A DNA stretch of 64,000 nt from Aliidongia dinghuensis. Lineage in GTDB: Bacteria > Pseudomonadota > Alphaproteobacteria > ATCC43930 > CGMCC-115725. The position numbers and the translations under genes were made by a program. The stretch covers positions 124,001 through 188,000 of the forward strand of contig NZ_BMJQ01000003.1 in NCBI RefSeq assembly GCF_014643535.1, given 5' to 3'. A model generated the notes under the pieces. It had not been told where the DNA came from. It did no database searches and saw only the letters and a list, made by a program, of their open reading frames with translations. This document shows, piece after piece, positions 54,645 through 64,000 of the stretch; positions within the stretch are counted from its first letter, which is position 1; each line of letters opens with the position of its first letter.

Positions 54645-56807
54645 CTAGCCGGCCGCCCGATCGTCGCGGGCGAGCGCGTCCAGCGCCCGGCCGAGCTGCG
54701 CGTCGGCCGCGGCAACCGTTTCGGGCAGCAGGGTCGCCAAGCGCTGAAGCTCGGCGTCGAGCCCGTCCCGGCCGGCCGACTCGAGCTTTCCGGCAAGGCC
54801 GCTGAGCCGCTCGAGCCGGGCCGACGCCGCGAGCCCGGCAAGCTTGTGGGCGGCGGCCGCGATCGAGGCCGTTTCGCCGCCGGCGAGCGCCTCCCGGAGC
54901 GCCGCGTCGGTTTGCGCCAGCGACGCGCGCGCGGTCGCGAGCAGCCGTCCGGCGATTTCCGGTCCCAGGTCGTCGGCGAGCCGTGTGAGCGCATTTTGCG
55001 GTGCCGACGCGGCCGTGCCCAGCAGCGGGACCAGCGCTTGCAGCAGCTTCTCGACGACGACCGGCTTCACCACGACACCGTCCATGCCCGCTTCATGGCA
55101 GGCGGCGAGGTCCTCGGGGCGGGCATTCGCCGTGACGCCCAGCACCGGCACGCGCTGGTCGGGACGCTCGCGCTCGCGTAGGCGGCGCGTGGTTTCGATG
55201 CCGTCGAGCGCGGGCATGCGCATGTCCATGAGCACGGCATCGACGTCAATGCGGCTCAAGATGTCGAGCGCGCCCTCGCCGCTCGCCGCCTCGACCACGA
55301 CCGCACCGCGCGAGCGCAGCAGCTCGCCCAGCAGGAAACGGTTGGCCGGCTCGTCGTCGACGACCAGCAGCCGCCGGCCAGACACGCTGGCGAGCACGGC
55401 GGGCGGCTCGGCATCCGCCTCGTGATCGAGTACCACCGGCAGCGTCAGCCAGAAGCAGCTGCCCTCGCCCGGCCGGCTCGTGACGCCGACGTCTCCGCCG
55501 GACAGGCGGGCGAGCCGGCGGCAGATCGCAAGGCCCAGGCCCGTGCCGCCGAAGCGGCGCCGAATCGACGGGTCGGCCTGCACGAACGGCTCGAATATGA
55601 TCGCCCGCTGCTCTTCGCTGAGCCCGATGCCGGTGTCGACGACCTCGATGCGCAGCACCGGCCCGTCGGCGCCGGCGCGCAGCCCGCCACGGACGACGAT
55701 GCCGCCGCGCTCGGTGAACTTGACCGCATTGCCGATCAGGTTGAGCAGGATCTGGCGCAGCCGGCTCTCGTCGCCGACCAGCACCTCCGGCAGCGCGCCG
55801 TCCAGCATCGCGACGAGATCGAGCGACTTGGCGCTGGCATCCGGCATCAGCAGGGCCACCGCATCCTCGACGATCTGGCGAGGCCGGAACCGGGCCGTCC
55901 CCGGCTCGATCTGCCCCGCGTCGACGCCGGCGAAGTCCAGGATGTCGTTGATCGTGACATGGAGCGTCCGCCCGGCGACGGCGATGATGTCGACGCAGCG
56001 CCGCTGCATGCGGTCGAGGCTCGTCTCGGACAACAGGCGAATGGCGCCGATCGTGGTATGGATGGGCGTGCGCAGCTCGTGGCTGATCGTCGAGAGAAAG
56101 TTGGCCTTGGACCGGTTTGCCTCGTCGGCACGCGCCAGTGCCGCACGCAGGTCGTCGGCCTGGTGCGCAAGGCGTGCTGCGAAGCCCTCGTTGCGCAGCC
56201 GCAGCGAAAAGGCCTGGGCGTAGAGCCTTCCGATCCGCAACCCTTGGCAGGCGAGCGCCACGGCGAGAACCGCGGTCATTACGGCCATGCCGATCTGGAA
56301 CGTCCCGCCGTCGAGCCAGAGCCGCAGCGACAAGAGCGGCAGGCACGGCAACAAAGAGCCGAAGAATGCCGGCAGGAAGGCCGACAGCACGCCGGTGCCG
56401 ATCGTGTTGAGCACAGAGATGGCGAGGATGAGCACCGTCTGCGGCTCGACGTCACCCGGGACGAAGAACAAGAAGGCGCTGGCTCCCCACAGCCCGGCGG
56501 TCACGGTCGAGCCGAGCACGGCGCCCGCCTGCCAGGGCAGCCCCGATCGCTCGGCCCCCGCCCGGCGGAAGCGCCGCATCAGCAAGAGACGCGCGCACAG
56601 CACCAGAAGATGGGCGGCACACCAGGCTGCGGCTGTGCGCCGATCCAGCCGATCGCCGATCGCCCAGAGCACCAGGGCAACGCCGACAGCATTGGCGATG
56701 ACCACGTTCGGCAGGCTGTCGAAATAAGCCGAGAGCTGCGCCGCCCGCAGCGCGGCCGCATCCAGCGTATCAGCCTCCGTCCCGGTCGTATCGGCGACCC
56801 GCAGCAT
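54645..56807 (-). CDS. Hybrid sensor histidine kinase with receiver and HPt
   Basis: The 720-residue protein has about six N-terminal membrane segments (residues 30-195), no large periplasmic domain, HisKA with His243 (ISHELRTPIH), ATPase boxes [17 protein letters not shown] and GTGLGLAI, a receiver with Asp528 (LMDMRMPALDG) and a C-terminal HPt with His654 (AAHKLAGLAA). All relay stations are in one chain, so the output should pass to a separate regulator, probably the adjacent OmpR-type protein. The multi-TM input suggests sensing within the membrane. It is divergent from the third hybrid kinase gene. Confidence 0.93.
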   Translation of the reverse strand: MLRVADTTGTEADTLDAAALRAAQLSAYFDSLPNVVIANAVGVALVLWAIGDRLDRRTAAAWCAAHLLVLCARLLLMRRFRRAGAERSGLPWQAGAVLGSTVTAGLWGASAFLFFVPGDVEPQTVLILAISVLNTIGTGVLSAFLPAFFGSLLPCLPLLSLRLWLDGGTFQIGMAVMTAVLAVALACQGLRIGRLYAQAFSLRLRNEGFAARLAHQADDLRAALARADEANRSKANFLSTISHELRTPIHTTIGAIRLLSETSLDRMQRRCVDIIAVAGRTLHVTINDILDFAGVDAGQIEPGTARFRPRQIVEDAVALLMPDASAKSLDLVAMLDGALPEVLVGDESRLRQILLNLIGNAVKFTERGGIVVRGGLRAGADGPVLRIEVVDTGIGLSEEQRAIIFEPFVQADPSIRRRFGGTGLGLAICRRLARLSGGDVGVTSRPGEGSCFWLTLPVVLDHEADAEPPAVLASVSGRRLLVVDDEPANRFLLGELLRSRGAVVVEAASGEGALDILSRIDVDAVLMDMRMPALDGIETTRRLRERERPDQRVPVLGVTANARPEDLAACHEAGMDGVVVKPVVVEKLLQALVPLLGTAASAPQNALTRLADDLGPEIAGRLLATARASLAQTDAALREALAGGETASIAAAAHKLAGLAASARLERLSGLAGKLESAGRDGLDAELQRLATLLPETVAAADAQLGRALDALARDDRAAG

Positions 56808-57056
56808 CGTCCCCCTTTCTCCAGCGTCGATTTCCTGGGCGTCGAACGGGACCGGCGATGCCCCGTTCGGACCAGTTGCGCCCGGACCGGTTGCGCCTCG
56901 TGTGGTCGAGCACCAAGACTAACGAACGATCGGGAAGATTACTTTTACGTTTCGTCGGCATAATGGCGAGCGCTACCCTCTCACACCTCCCTTAGGCGCC
57001 GCGGGATAGCCGGCGCCGCGATTGATCATGCTCCGGCGGAAAGGACAAAAACGCGC
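56808..57056. other. Divergent promoter region between two kinase genes
   Basis: The 249-bp gap has AT-rich sequence near 56936-56966, where promoters are likely, a 15-bp tandem repeat at 56868, and no reading frame of note. Confidence 0.5.
56868..56897. repeat. 15-bp intergenic tandem repeat (x2)
   Basis: CGGACCAGTTGCGCC and CGGACCGGTTGCGCC lie head to tail with one mismatch. Confidence 0.8.
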
Positions 57057-60000
57057 ATGAGGTTGGTTCGCCTGCCCCGGACAACCATCGCTCTGTGCGT
57101 CGTGGCACTTGCCGCCTTGGCCGTCATCGTCCTGTCGGGCTGGTTCGCCGTCGAATCACGCAGCATCGCGCTCGCCAACGCCGGCATCGCCGAACGGAAC
57201 CTCGCCCGCGCGCTCACCCAGAACGCCGACCGCGCCATCGAGGGCACCAACATCGTCCTGCGCACGAGCGTCGACATCGTCGAGCAGGCTGGCCTCAAGA
57301 GCTACAACGAAGATACGCTCCACGCCTTTCTGCAGGAGCGCTCGGACGGGCTGCTCGCGATCAAGTCGCTCATCATCGCTGATGCCGGCGGCCATCTGCT
57401 GGCCGATTCCGAAGCCTACAACGTCACCGCCGTCTCGGTCGCCGATCGGGACTTCTTCCAGGCGCACAAGGACACGGTCCTCAACGACTATTTCGTGGGC
57501 GCCCCGGCCCATTCCCGGCTCGACGGGCAATGGACCTTCGCCATCAGCCGGCGCATCAACAATCCCGACGGCAGCTTCGCCGGCATCGTCGTCGCCGACG
57601 TCGACTTGAGCTACTTCAAACTGTTCTACGACACGATCGATGTCGGTGCCGACGGCCGCATCGCCCTCATGCGTGCCGACGGCACGATCCTGACCGAGAA
57701 GCCGTACGAGGCCGGGACGACGGGCTCGCGCTACGTCGACGACCCGGACTACCAGGCCCATGTGGCCGCAGTGGAGTTCAGTACGTTCCGCGCCACCGGC
57801 CCCGACGGCGTCCCGCGGCTCGTTACATATCACCGGTCGGAGGACGGCCGGTTCGTCATCGCCGTGGCGCTGCCGATCGCGAGCGTGCTCGCGGACTGGC
57901 AGCGCGACACCGAGCGCAACATGGAGATCGCGGGCGCGGTCAGCCTCGTCATCCTGCTGCTCGGCATCGCGCTCTGGCGGCAGTATCACCGGTCCGAGAC
58001 CGCAACACGCGAAGCCGCCGCCGCCGCTGTCGCAACGCTCGAGAAGAACGCGATCCTCAACACCATCCTGCAGAACCTGCCCGACGGCATCCGCGTGCTG
58101 GATCGCGACCTGAAGCTCGTCGCCTGGAACGACGTGGTGTTCGACGTGCTCTCGATCGATCGCGACACCGTGCTAAACGCGCCGGATCCGAGCCGGGCGA
58201 TGCGTCAGCTGATGGCCGAGCGCGGCGCGCTCGATCCCGGCGGCACGGCACGGCTGAACGCGGTGCTCGAGGGCGAGGAGAACCGCATCCGCGCCGGCAA
58301 GCCGATGCGATTCGAGCGCCAGCAGAGCAACGGCACCTGGATCGAGATGCGCGCCCATCCGATGCCGGACGGCGGCGAGGTCGCGATCGTGCGCGACATC
58401 AGCGAGCGCAAGCAGCGCGAGATGGAAGTCGAGGAAGCGCACTGGCGGCTCGAGCGCCAGGCCGCCGACCTCATCGCTGCGTCGGGCGAGCTCACCATCG
58501 CGCGCGCCGAGGCCGAGGCGGCGCGGGCCCACGCGGAGGCGGCGAACCAGGCCAAATCCGAATTCCTCGCCAACATGAGTCACGAGATCCGCACGCCCAT
58601 GAACGGTGTGCTGGGCATGGCAAGCCTGCTGCTGCAGAGCGGGCTCGACCTCGAGCAGCAATCCTTCGCCGAATCGATCCAGGCCTCAGGCGAGAACCTG
58701 CTCGCCATCATCAACGACATTCTCGACATCTCGAAGCTCGAGGCCGGCCGCGTCGAGCTCGACCAGATCGACTTCAACCTCGAAGCGCTGGTCGAAGGCG
58801 TCGTCGAGATCGTGGCACCCAAGGCGGCGGAGAAGCGGCTGCAGCTGGGCGCCCTCGTCCATCCGAGCGCCAAAGGCGATTTCCGCGGCGATCCCAACCG
58901 CCTGCGCCAGGTGCTGACCAACCTCATCGGCAATGCCGTCAAGTTCACCGAGACCGGCAGCGTCACGGTCGAGGCCGCCGCGGTCGCGATCGAGGGCGGC
59001 GCCGTGGTCCTGCGCATCGAGGTGAGTGACACCGGCATCGGCATTGCCGACGAAGCACGGGGCCATCTCTTCCAGAAATTCAGCCAGGCCGACAGTTCGA
59101 TCACGCGCCGCTTCGGCGGTACGGGGCTCGGTCTCGCCATCTCGCAGCAGCTGGTCGAGCTGATGGGCGGCACGATCGACCTCACCAGCGGGCCGAACGG
59201 CTCGACCTTCTGGTTCACCGTCAAGCTCGACCGCGCCGAGGCGGCGGTCGGGCAGCGCCCGGCGCCTGTCGTCCCGCTCGAAGGCAAGCGCGTGCTGGTG
59301 GTCGACGATCTGCCGCTCAACCGCCGGATCTACCGCGGCCAGCTCGAAGGCTGGGGCCTGACGGTCATGGAGGCGGAGGACGGTTTCGCCGCGCTCGCCA
59401 TGATCGAGCGGGCCGGCGCCTCGCATATCGCGTTCGACGTCATCCTCGCCGACCAGCACATGCCCGGGATGCTGGGCGAGGAACTGGCCAGCCGGATCCG
59501 CGCACGGCCCGACCTGTTCCGCGGCCACATCATCCTGGCCTCGTCGGGCGGGCTCAAGCCCAAGACCGCGGGCGGGCGGCCGGTCGCCGACGCGGCATTG
59601 ATGAAGCCGGTCAAGGCGCGCGCGCTGCACGATTGCCTGCTCGACCTCGCCGCCGGCAAGACGCCGGCCGAGCCGGCGAGCCGCCAGGTGCCGGCGCCTT
59701 CGGTCCTGGCCACGGGGCGGCGGATCTTGCTGGTCGAGGATAATTCGATCAATCAGAAGGTCGCCTGCGCCTTCCTCGAGCGCGCCGGCCATCGCGTCGA
59801 CGTTGCAACCCAAGGCGCCCATGCGCTCGAGCGCATCGCGGCCGAGGATTACGACATCGTGCTGATGGACATCCAGATGCCGGTCATGGACGGGCTGGAA
59901 GCGACCCGGCTGATCCGTGCCCGCACCGACGCCAAGGCGAACCTGCCGATCGTCGCCATGACCGCCAATGCCATGGAGGGGGCGCGCGAGGAATATCTCG

Positions 60001-60497
60001 CCGCCGGCATGGACGACTACCTCTCGAAGCCGATCGAAGCGAAGCTGATGCTCGATCTGGTCGAGCGCCTGACCGAGGAACGGTCTCGACCGGCCGATCC
60101 GCCACCCACGGCGAACCGGGCGCGCGCCAAGGCGAAACCCGCCGATCTGCCGATGCTTGACGAGCCCCATATCGCGTCCATCCGCCAAGTGATGGCACCG
60201 GCTGAATTCACCGACCTGATCGGCGCCTTCGTCGACGGGGCGGCCGACCGGCTCGAGCGGATCGAGCGGCTCGTCGAGACCGATGATTTCGCCTCGCTGT
60301 TCCGCGAGGCGCACGACATGGTCTCGACCGCCGGCAATTTCGGCGCCCGCCGGGTCGAGCGGACGGCGCGCGCGCTGGAGACGGCAGCCAAGGCCGAAGA
60401 TCGCGCCGCGATCGAGCGTGCAGCAGCCGAGCTCCAGCGCGAGGGGACAGCGGCGCTCGGCGCGATGCGCGAGCGCGTCATGGGCGTGCCGGCGTAA
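57057..60497 (+). CDS. Large hybrid sensor histidine kinase (dCache-PAS-HK-REC-REC-HPt)
   Basis: The 1146-residue sensor has TM1 (about 10-30), a dCache periplasmic domain ([29 protein letters not shown]...[16 protein letters not shown]), TM2 (about 290-307), a PAS-type region, a coiled-coil, HisKA with His509 ([11 protein letters not shown]), ATPase boxes ([25 protein letters not shown]), receiver 1 with Asp799 (LADQHMPGM), receiver 2 with Asp938 ([11 protein letters not shown]) and a C-terminal HPt with His1086 ([10 protein letters not shown]). It is like BarA/TorS-type relays with a second receiver. Its periplasmic domain resembles that of the kinase at 40261, so they may sense related ligands. 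ATG 57057. Confidence 0.93.
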   Translation: MRLVRLPRTTIALCVVALAALAVIVLSGWFAVESRSIALANAGIAERNLARALTQNADRAIEGTNIVLRTSVDIVEQAGLKSYNEDTLHAFLQERSDGLLAIKSLIIADAGGHLLADSEAYNVTAVSVADRDFFQAHKDTVLNDYFVGAPAHSRLDGQWTFAISRRINNPDGSFAGIVVADVDLSYFKLFYDTIDVGADGRIALMRADGTILTEKPYEAGTTGSRYVDDPDYQAHVAAVEFSTFRATGPDGVPRLVTYHRSEDGRFVIAVALPIASVLADWQRDTERNMEIAGAVSLVILLLGIALWRQYHRSETATREAAAAAVATLEKNAILNTILQNLPDGIRVLDRDLKLVAWNDVVFDVLSIDRDTVLNAPDPSRAMRQLMAERGALDPGGTARLNAVLEGEENRIRAGKPMRFERQQSNGTWIEMRAHPMPDGGEVAIVRDISERKQREMEVEEAHWRLERQAADLIAASGELTIARAEAEAARAHAEAANQAKSEFLANMSHEIRTPMNGVLGMASLLLQSGLDLEQQSFAESIQASGENLLAIINDILDISKLEAGRVELDQIDFNLEALVEGVVEIVAPKAAEKRLQLGALVHPSAKGDFRGDPNRLRQVLTNLIGNAVKFTETGSVTVEAAAVAIEGGAVVLRIEVSDTGIGIADEARGHLFQKFSQADSSITRRFGGTGLGLAISQQLVELMGGTIDLTSGPNGSTFWFTVKLDRAEAAVGQRPAPVVPLEGKRVLVVDDLPLNRRIYRGQLEGWGLTVMEAEDGFAALAMIERAGASHIAFDVILADQHMPGMLGEELASRIRARPDLFRGHIILASSGGLKPKTAGGRPVADAALMKPVKARALHDCLLDLAAGKTPAEPASRQVPAPSVLATGRRILLVEDNSINQKVACAFLERAGHRVDVATQGAHALERIAAEDYDIVLMDIQMPVMDGLEATRLIRARTDAKANLPIVAMTANAMEGAREEYLAAGMDDYLSKPIEAKLMLDLVERLTEERSRPADPPPTANRARAKAKPADLPMLDEPHIASIRQVMAPAEFTDLIGAFVDGAADRLERIERLVETDDFASLFREAHDMVSTAGNFGARRVERTARALETAAKAEDRAAIERAAAELQREGTAALGAMRERVMGVPA

Positions 60498-60533
60498 GGT
60501 TGCCCACCCGTTATCGCGCCCAGCCCGGCCAGG

Positions 60534-60566
60534 GACGGGACGCGCGATGCAGCTTGCCGTCTTTTT
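60534..60566 (+). terminator. Possible terminator after the large hybrid kinase
   Basis: GACGG and CCGTC can pair, followed by TTTTT. The stem is only 5 bp with a long loop, so it is weak. Confidence 0.3.
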
Positions 60567-60568
60567 AT

Positions 60569-60644
60569 CGTCATCCCCTAGCGCCTGCGCGGGGAAGACG
60601 GGACAACTAAACCGGACAGCGGTCGGTCAAACCCGAGGATGACG
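60569..60644. repeat. Composite REP-like element
   Basis: CGTCATCCCC at 60569 faces GGGGAAGACG at 60591, and a second outward arm GGATGACG ends at 60644. The ends match the repeat at 11320. Confidence 0.65.
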
Positions 60645-60815
60645 AAGGAGACAAGCCCAACACAGGCAGTCGAGAGCGCTTTTTGCCAAAGCTCTGGCTT
60701 TCTTTCCTCCGCCCCATTGCATCCGGCGCCGGTCTCTGGATGATGGGCGCCTAAGGCAAAGAAAGCGAAGGGGGAGCGATGTGAGGCGTGTACCGGCTTG
60801 CCCCAGCCCATCGGC

Positions 60816-61667
60816 ATGAGCGACGCGTCGCTGGCTGAGCCGCGCGCGGTCGCCGCCGCAGCGCCGGTCGCGCTGTCCTTCGATCGCGTAACCTGCCGGT
60901 TCCCGACCCGTCAGGGCCGGGGCGAGAGCTATGTGGCGCTCCGCGACATCTCGCTCACCGTCGGCGACGGCGAGTTCGTCTCGATCGTCGGCCCGACCGG
61001 CTCCGGCAAGTCGACCCTGCTCAATCTCGCCGCCGGCCTCTTGCGGCCGAGCGAGGGGCGGGTCACGGCGTTCGGCCAACCGATCGATGGCCCCAATCGG
61101 CGGGCCGGCTATCTCTCCCAGGCCGACGCGCTCTTCCCTTGGGCAACCGCCCTCGACAACGTCACGGCCGGCCTGCGCTTCCGCGGCGTCAGCCCGGCCG
61201 AGGCCAAGGCGCGGGGCGAGGATTGGCTCGTCCGCACCGGCTTGCGAGGCTTCGGCGACCGATATCCGCATCAGATGTCCGGCGGCATGCGCAAGCGGGT
61301 GGCGCTTGCCCAGACCCTGATCCTCGACCCGGACATCATCCTGATGGACGAGCCGTTCTCCGCGCTCGACATCCAGACGCGGCAGCTGATGGAGAACGAG
61401 CTCCTGGAGCTCTGGGCCGCCCGGCGCCGTTCGGTTCTGTTCATCACCCACGATCTGGAGGAGGCGATCTCGCTCAGCGACCGGGTGCTGCTCTTGTCGG
61501 CGGGCCCGGCCGCGCACGTCATCGGCGAATATCCGATCGACCTGCCCCGGCCGCGCGATGTGGCCGAGATCCGCCTCACGCCGGCCTTCCTCGACCTGCA
61601 TCGGCGCATCTGGGCCGACCTCAAGGCCCAAGTGATGACAGCCTACGGGCAAGCACGCCATGGCTGA
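60816..61667 (+). CDS. ABC transporter ATP-binding protein, NitT/TauT type
   Basis: The 283-residue ATPase has Walker A GPTGSGKSTLLNL, Q-loop YLSQADALFPW, signature MSGGMRKRVALAQTL (MSGGM in place of LSGGQ), Walker B IILMDEPFSALD and the switch His in FITHDLEEA. It belongs to the nitrate/taurine/sulfonate import family and powers the permease encoded next. Starts are ambiguous: TTG 60798 or ATG 60816, neither with a clear ribosome site; I chose the ATG. It overlaps the permease gene by 8 bp. Confidence 0.93.
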   Translation: MSDASLAEPRAVAAAAPVALSFDRVTCRFPTRQGRGESYVALRDISLTVGDGEFVSIVGPTGSGKSTLLNLAAGLLRPSEGRVTAFGQPIDGPNRRAGYLSQADALFPWATALDNVTAGLRFRGVSPAEAKARGEDWLVRTGLRGFGDRYPHQMSGGMRKRVALAQTLILDPDIILMDEPFSALDIQTRQLMENELLELWAARRRSVLFITHDLEEAISLSDRVLLLSAGPAAHVIGEYPIDLPRPRDVAEIRLTPAFLDLHRRIWADLKAQVMTAYGQARHG

Positions 61668-62472
61668 GCCCCAGCGCAAGCCGACCGGCGGCGTCAGCCG
61701 CCTGACCCTGCTGGGACTGCGCCTCGCCGTGCTCGTGGGGCTGCTCGCCGCCTGGCACCTGGGCGTGCGCTGGGGCCTGCTCGACCCGTTCTTCTTCTCG
61801 ACGCCCGAGGACGTCATCGCCCGCACCTGGACCGATCTCGGCCACGCCGAAATCTACCGCCATCTCTGGGTGACGTCGGTCGAAACCCTGCTCGCCTTCG
61901 CCACCGGCACGGCGGGCGGCATCGCGCTGGGATTCTGGCTGGGCTTGTCGCCCATCGCCTCGCAGGTGCTCGATCCCTACGTCAAAGCGGCGAACGCGCT
62001 GCCGCGCGTGGTGCTGGCGCCGATCTTCGCGCTCTGGCTCGGGCTCGGCATCTGGTCCAAGGTGGCCCTGGGCTTCAGCCTCGTGTTCTTCATCGTGTTC
62101 TTCAACGTCTATCAGGGCATCAAGGAGGTGAGCCCGGTCGTGCTTGCGAACGCTCGCATGCTGGGCGCCTCGCGCCGGCAGCTCATGACCGCGGTCTACC
62201 TGCCCTCAGCGCTCTCCTGGGTGTTCTCGAGCCTGCACACGGCAGTGGGCTTCGCGCTCGTTGGCGCCGTCGTCGGCGAATATCTGGGCTCAGCCGCGGG
62301 CTTGGGCTATCGCATCCATCAGGCGGAAGGCGTATTCGATACGGTCGGCGTCTTTTCCGGCATGCTGATCCTGACCATCTTCGTGATCGCGGTCGACGCG
62401 CTGGTGAGCCGGATCGAGGCCCGCTTCCTTGTCTGGCGGCCGGAGGCGGCGGGGCGGACAGATGCGGCCTAA
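61660..62472 (+). CDS. ABC transporter permease, NitT/TauT type
   Basis: The 270-residue inner-membrane permease has about six membrane segments. LTLLGLRLAVLVGLLAAWHLGV is TM1. The coupling loop for the ATPase is EVSPVVLANARMLGASRRQLMTAVYLPSAL, which carries the EAA-type pattern. The start overlaps the ATPase gene (translational coupling). The binding-protein gene follows 27 bp later with its own strong ribosome site. Confidence 0.93.
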   Translation: MAEPQRKPTGGVSRLTLLGLRLAVLVGLLAAWHLGVRWGLLDPFFFSTPEDVIARTWTDLGHAEIYRHLWVTSVETLLAFATGTAGGIALGFWLGLSPIASQVLDPYVKAANALPRVVLAPIFALWLGLGIWSKVALGFSLVFFIVFFNVYQGIKEVSPVVLANARMLGASRRQLMTAVYLPSALSWVFSSLHTAVGFALVGAVVGEYLGSAAGLGYRIHQAEGVFDTVGVFSGMLILTIFVIAVDALVSRIEARFLVWRPEAAGRTDAA

Positions 62473-62499
62473 CCCGTCGGTTTCTTGGGGAGGAACCAG

Positions 62500-63519
62500 A
62501 TGAACATCAGAACCTGCTTGGCACTCGGGCTGACAGCCCTCATCTCGGCCGGTGCGGCCCATGCGGCGGACGTCGAGAAGCCGGACATCAAGCTCTCGGT
62601 CGGCGGCAAGGCGCTGCTCTATTACCTGCCGCTCACCGTCACGGAGAAGCTCGGCTATTTCAAAGACGCGGGCTTGAACGTCGAGATCTCCGACTTCGCC
62701 GGCGGCTCGCAGAGCCTGCAGGCGCAGATCGGCGGCAGCGTCGACGTCACGACCGGCTCCTACGAGCACACGATCCAGATGCAGGCGCAGGGCAAGCCGC
62801 TCGTCGCCGTGGTCGACCTCGGCCGCTATCCGGGCATCGCCCTCGGCATCGCCAATTCCCGGGTCGCGAGCTACAAGTCGATCAAGGATCTGAAGGGCAT
62901 GCGGATCGGCGTCACCGCGCCCGGCTCCTCGACCAATTTCATGGTCAGCTATCTCATGATCAAGGCCGGCCTCAAGCCCGAGGACGCGAGCTTCATCGGC
63001 GTCGGTGGCGGGGCCTCCGCCGTCGCCGCCATGCGCCACGGCCAGATCGACGCGATCTCGAACACCGACCCGGTCATGAGCGAGCTCGAGACCGCGGGCG
63101 ACATCCAGGTAATCGCCGACAGCCGCACGGCCGAGGGCACGAACCAGATCTATGGCGGCCCGTCGCCGGCGGCCGTGCTCTACATGCGGCCGAGCTTCAT
63201 CCAGGCGAACCCGAAGACGACCCAAGCGCTGGTCGACGCCCTCGTGCGCGGGCTGCATTGGGTGCAGAGCCATTCGCCGGAACAGATTGCCGACCTGATG
63301 CCGCCGGAATATCAAGGCGGCAACAAGACGCTCTATACGACCGCCATCAAGAAGTCGCTCGCGATCTATTCGCCCGACGGCAAGTTCGATCCGGCCGCCT
63401 GCGCCAATACGCTCAAGGTGCTGCAAGTGTTCGACGACAAGGTGAAGGCCGCATCGATCGATCTTTCCAAGACCTACGACGAGACGTTCGTCGATCAAGC
63501 CCAGAAGAGTGTGAAGTAA
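62500..63519 (+). CDS. ABC transporter substrate-binding protein, NMT1/SsuA-like
   Basis: The 339-residue periplasmic protein has a signal peptide (MNIRTCLALGLTALISAGAAHA) and the NMT1/THI5-like layout: YYLPLTVTEKLGYFKDAGLNVEISDFAGGSQSLQAQIGGSVDVTTGSYEHTIQMQAQG and DLKGMRIGVTAPGSSTNFMVSYLM. Family ligands include nitrate, sulfonates and pyrimidines; which one is not clear. ATG 62500 follows GGGGAGGA; five upstream codons are not used. Its stop overlaps the next start (TAATG). Confidence 0.93.
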   Translation: MNIRTCLALGLTALISAGAAHAADVEKPDIKLSVGGKALLYYLPLTVTEKLGYFKDAGLNVEISDFAGGSQSLQAQIGGSVDVTTGSYEHTIQMQAQGKPLVAVVDLGRYPGIALGIANSRVASYKSIKDLKGMRIGVTAPGSSTNFMVSYLMIKAGLKPEDASFIGVGGGASAVAAMRHGQIDAISNTDPVMSELETAGDIQVIADSRTAEGTNQIYGGPSPAAVLYMRPSFIQANPKTTQALVDALVRGLHWVQSHSPEQIADLMPPEYQGGNKTLYTTAIKKSLAIYSPDGKFDPAACANTLKVLQVFDDKVKAASIDLSKTYDETFVDQAQKSVK

Positions 63520-64000
63520 TGGCCGACCAGAAAATTTCCCGCCGCCTGTTCACCGGCGGCGCCGCGGCGCTGGGCGCCGTCGGCACGCTCAGGCTCGCGG
63601 CCCCGGCGATCGTCCGCGCCGAGACGACGAAACTCAAGGTCGGCGTGCTGCTGCCGCGCTCGGGCCTGCTGGCGCAAGCCGGCCAGGCCTGCCAGCGTGG
63701 CGCCGACATCGCGCCGAAGCTCTTGGCCGACATGGGCGTCGGCATCGAGATCATGAGCGCCGACACGGAATCGAGCGTCGACGTGGCGCGTGCCCGGGCC
63801 GAGAAGCTGATCCAGGACGGCGCCCAGGTGATCGTCGGCGCCTTCGACAGCGGCCAGACCATCGCGGCACTCCAGGTGTGCGAGCAGCACGGCGTGCCGC
63901 TCGTGATCAACGTCGCCGCCGCCCCGCCGATCACCGAGCAGGGCTACAAGACCGTGTTCCGCAACTTCCCGACCTCGGGCGCGCTCGTGAAGAACGGCCT
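63519..64000 (+). CDS. Branched-chain-type ABC substrate-binding protein, 3' part outside window
   Basis: The visible 160 residues start with a likely Tat signal (SRRLFTGGAAALGAVGTLRLAAPAIVRA) and continue as a LivK/Peripla_BP_6 protein: LKVGVLLPRSGLLAQAGQACQRGADIA, MSADTESSVDVARARAEKLIQDGAQVIVGAFDSGQTIAALQVCEQHGVPLVIN. The start overlaps the stop of the NMT1-like gene by one base (TAATG). A LivK-type binding protein translationally coupled to a NitT/TauT operon is unusual; Liv permease genes may follow outside the window. Confidence 0.9.
   Translation, partial: MADQKISRRLFTGGAAALGAVGTLRLAAPAIVRAETTKLKVGVLLPRSGLLAQAGQACQRGADIAPKLLADMGVGIEIMSADTESSVDVARARAEKLIQDGAQVIVGAFDSGQTIAALQVCEQHGVPLVINVAAAPPITEQGYKTVFRNFPTSGALVKNG

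Larger units (their letters stand above)
60498..60815. other. Intergenic region upstream of the ABC operon
   Basis: This 318-bp gap holds the weak terminator and the REP-like element, then an AGAGC/GCTCT inverted repeat near 60672-60694 and a T-rich stretch after it. I see no riboswitch and no real gene. Confidence 0.5.

Noticed and set aside
60578..60817. 79-codon reverse frame upstream of the ABC operon
   Set aside because: It is made largely of REP-like repeat sequence and has low complexity; treated as noise.

Overview
This window is very GC-rich and bacterial. Protein style suggests an alphaproteobacterium of the Rhodospirillales/Azospirillaceae type: many hybrid sensor kinases, an SbmA/BacA-type transporter, REP-like intergenic repeats of the kind common in that class, and a GAAC-N7-GAAC box matching the alphaproteobacterial LexA consensus. 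It looks like ordinary chromosome. thrS and infC are present, and I see no insertion sequences, phage genes, CRISPR arrays, rRNA or tRNA genes.

Region 1 (1-6262) holds an MFS exporter cut by the window edge, a secreted NHL-type beta-propeller, a divergent Lrp regulator and glutathione transferase, an unknown membrane protein, and an alkA-ogt DNA alkylation repair pair. Region 2 (6472-18340) is dominated by oligopeptide-binding (SBP_bac_5) paralogues: five in direct tandem, then a glyoxalase-like gene and a TPR gene, then a sixth copy followed by a YeeZ-like SDR. A seventh lies at 37879-39534. No Opp/Dpp permease or ATPase gene is present here. By eye, four of the tandem copies lack the aspartate that in OppA holds the peptide N-terminal amine. 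This orphan binding-protein array is the most unusual thing in the window.

Region 3 (18452-21546) is an aldehyde-oxidation unit: an AcoR-like regulator that keeps GAF and Fis-type DNA-binding parts but has no AAA+ domain, a perfect 20-bp palindrome, an AldB-type aldehyde dehydrogenase and a DUF779 protein. Region 4 (21549-34685) has an SbmA-like transporter, small secreted and hydrolase genes, a glycosyltransferase, thrS, infC (apparent ATA start), azlCD facing an ABATE/CGNR regulator, an SDR facing a GlxA-type regulator, an MFS transporter, and a translationally coupled tetR-haloalkane dehalogenase pair.

Region 5 (34828-53715) holds an MscS channel, a TPR-like protein with a slippage-prone N terminus, the seventh peptide-binding protein, glyoxalase I, a hybrid histidine kinase, phospholipase D, a phosphoesterase, an Asr-like basic secreted protein behind a structured 325-bp leader with a LexA-type box, MaoC and DUF4349 proteins, a cyclic-nucleotide-gated K+ channel coupled to a methyltransferase, a DUF302 protein, a flavoprotein without its redox disulfide, and two unknown genes. 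Region 6 (53886-60497) is a two-component cluster: an OmpR-type regulator and two hybrid kinases with HPt domains. Region 7 (60816-64000) is a NitT/TauT-type ABC operon (ATPase, permease, binding protein) that runs directly into a Tat-exported branched-chain-type binding protein cut by the window end.

Short tandem duplications, five of them with a 15-bp unit, recur at gene ends, gene starts and in intergenic DNA through the window.
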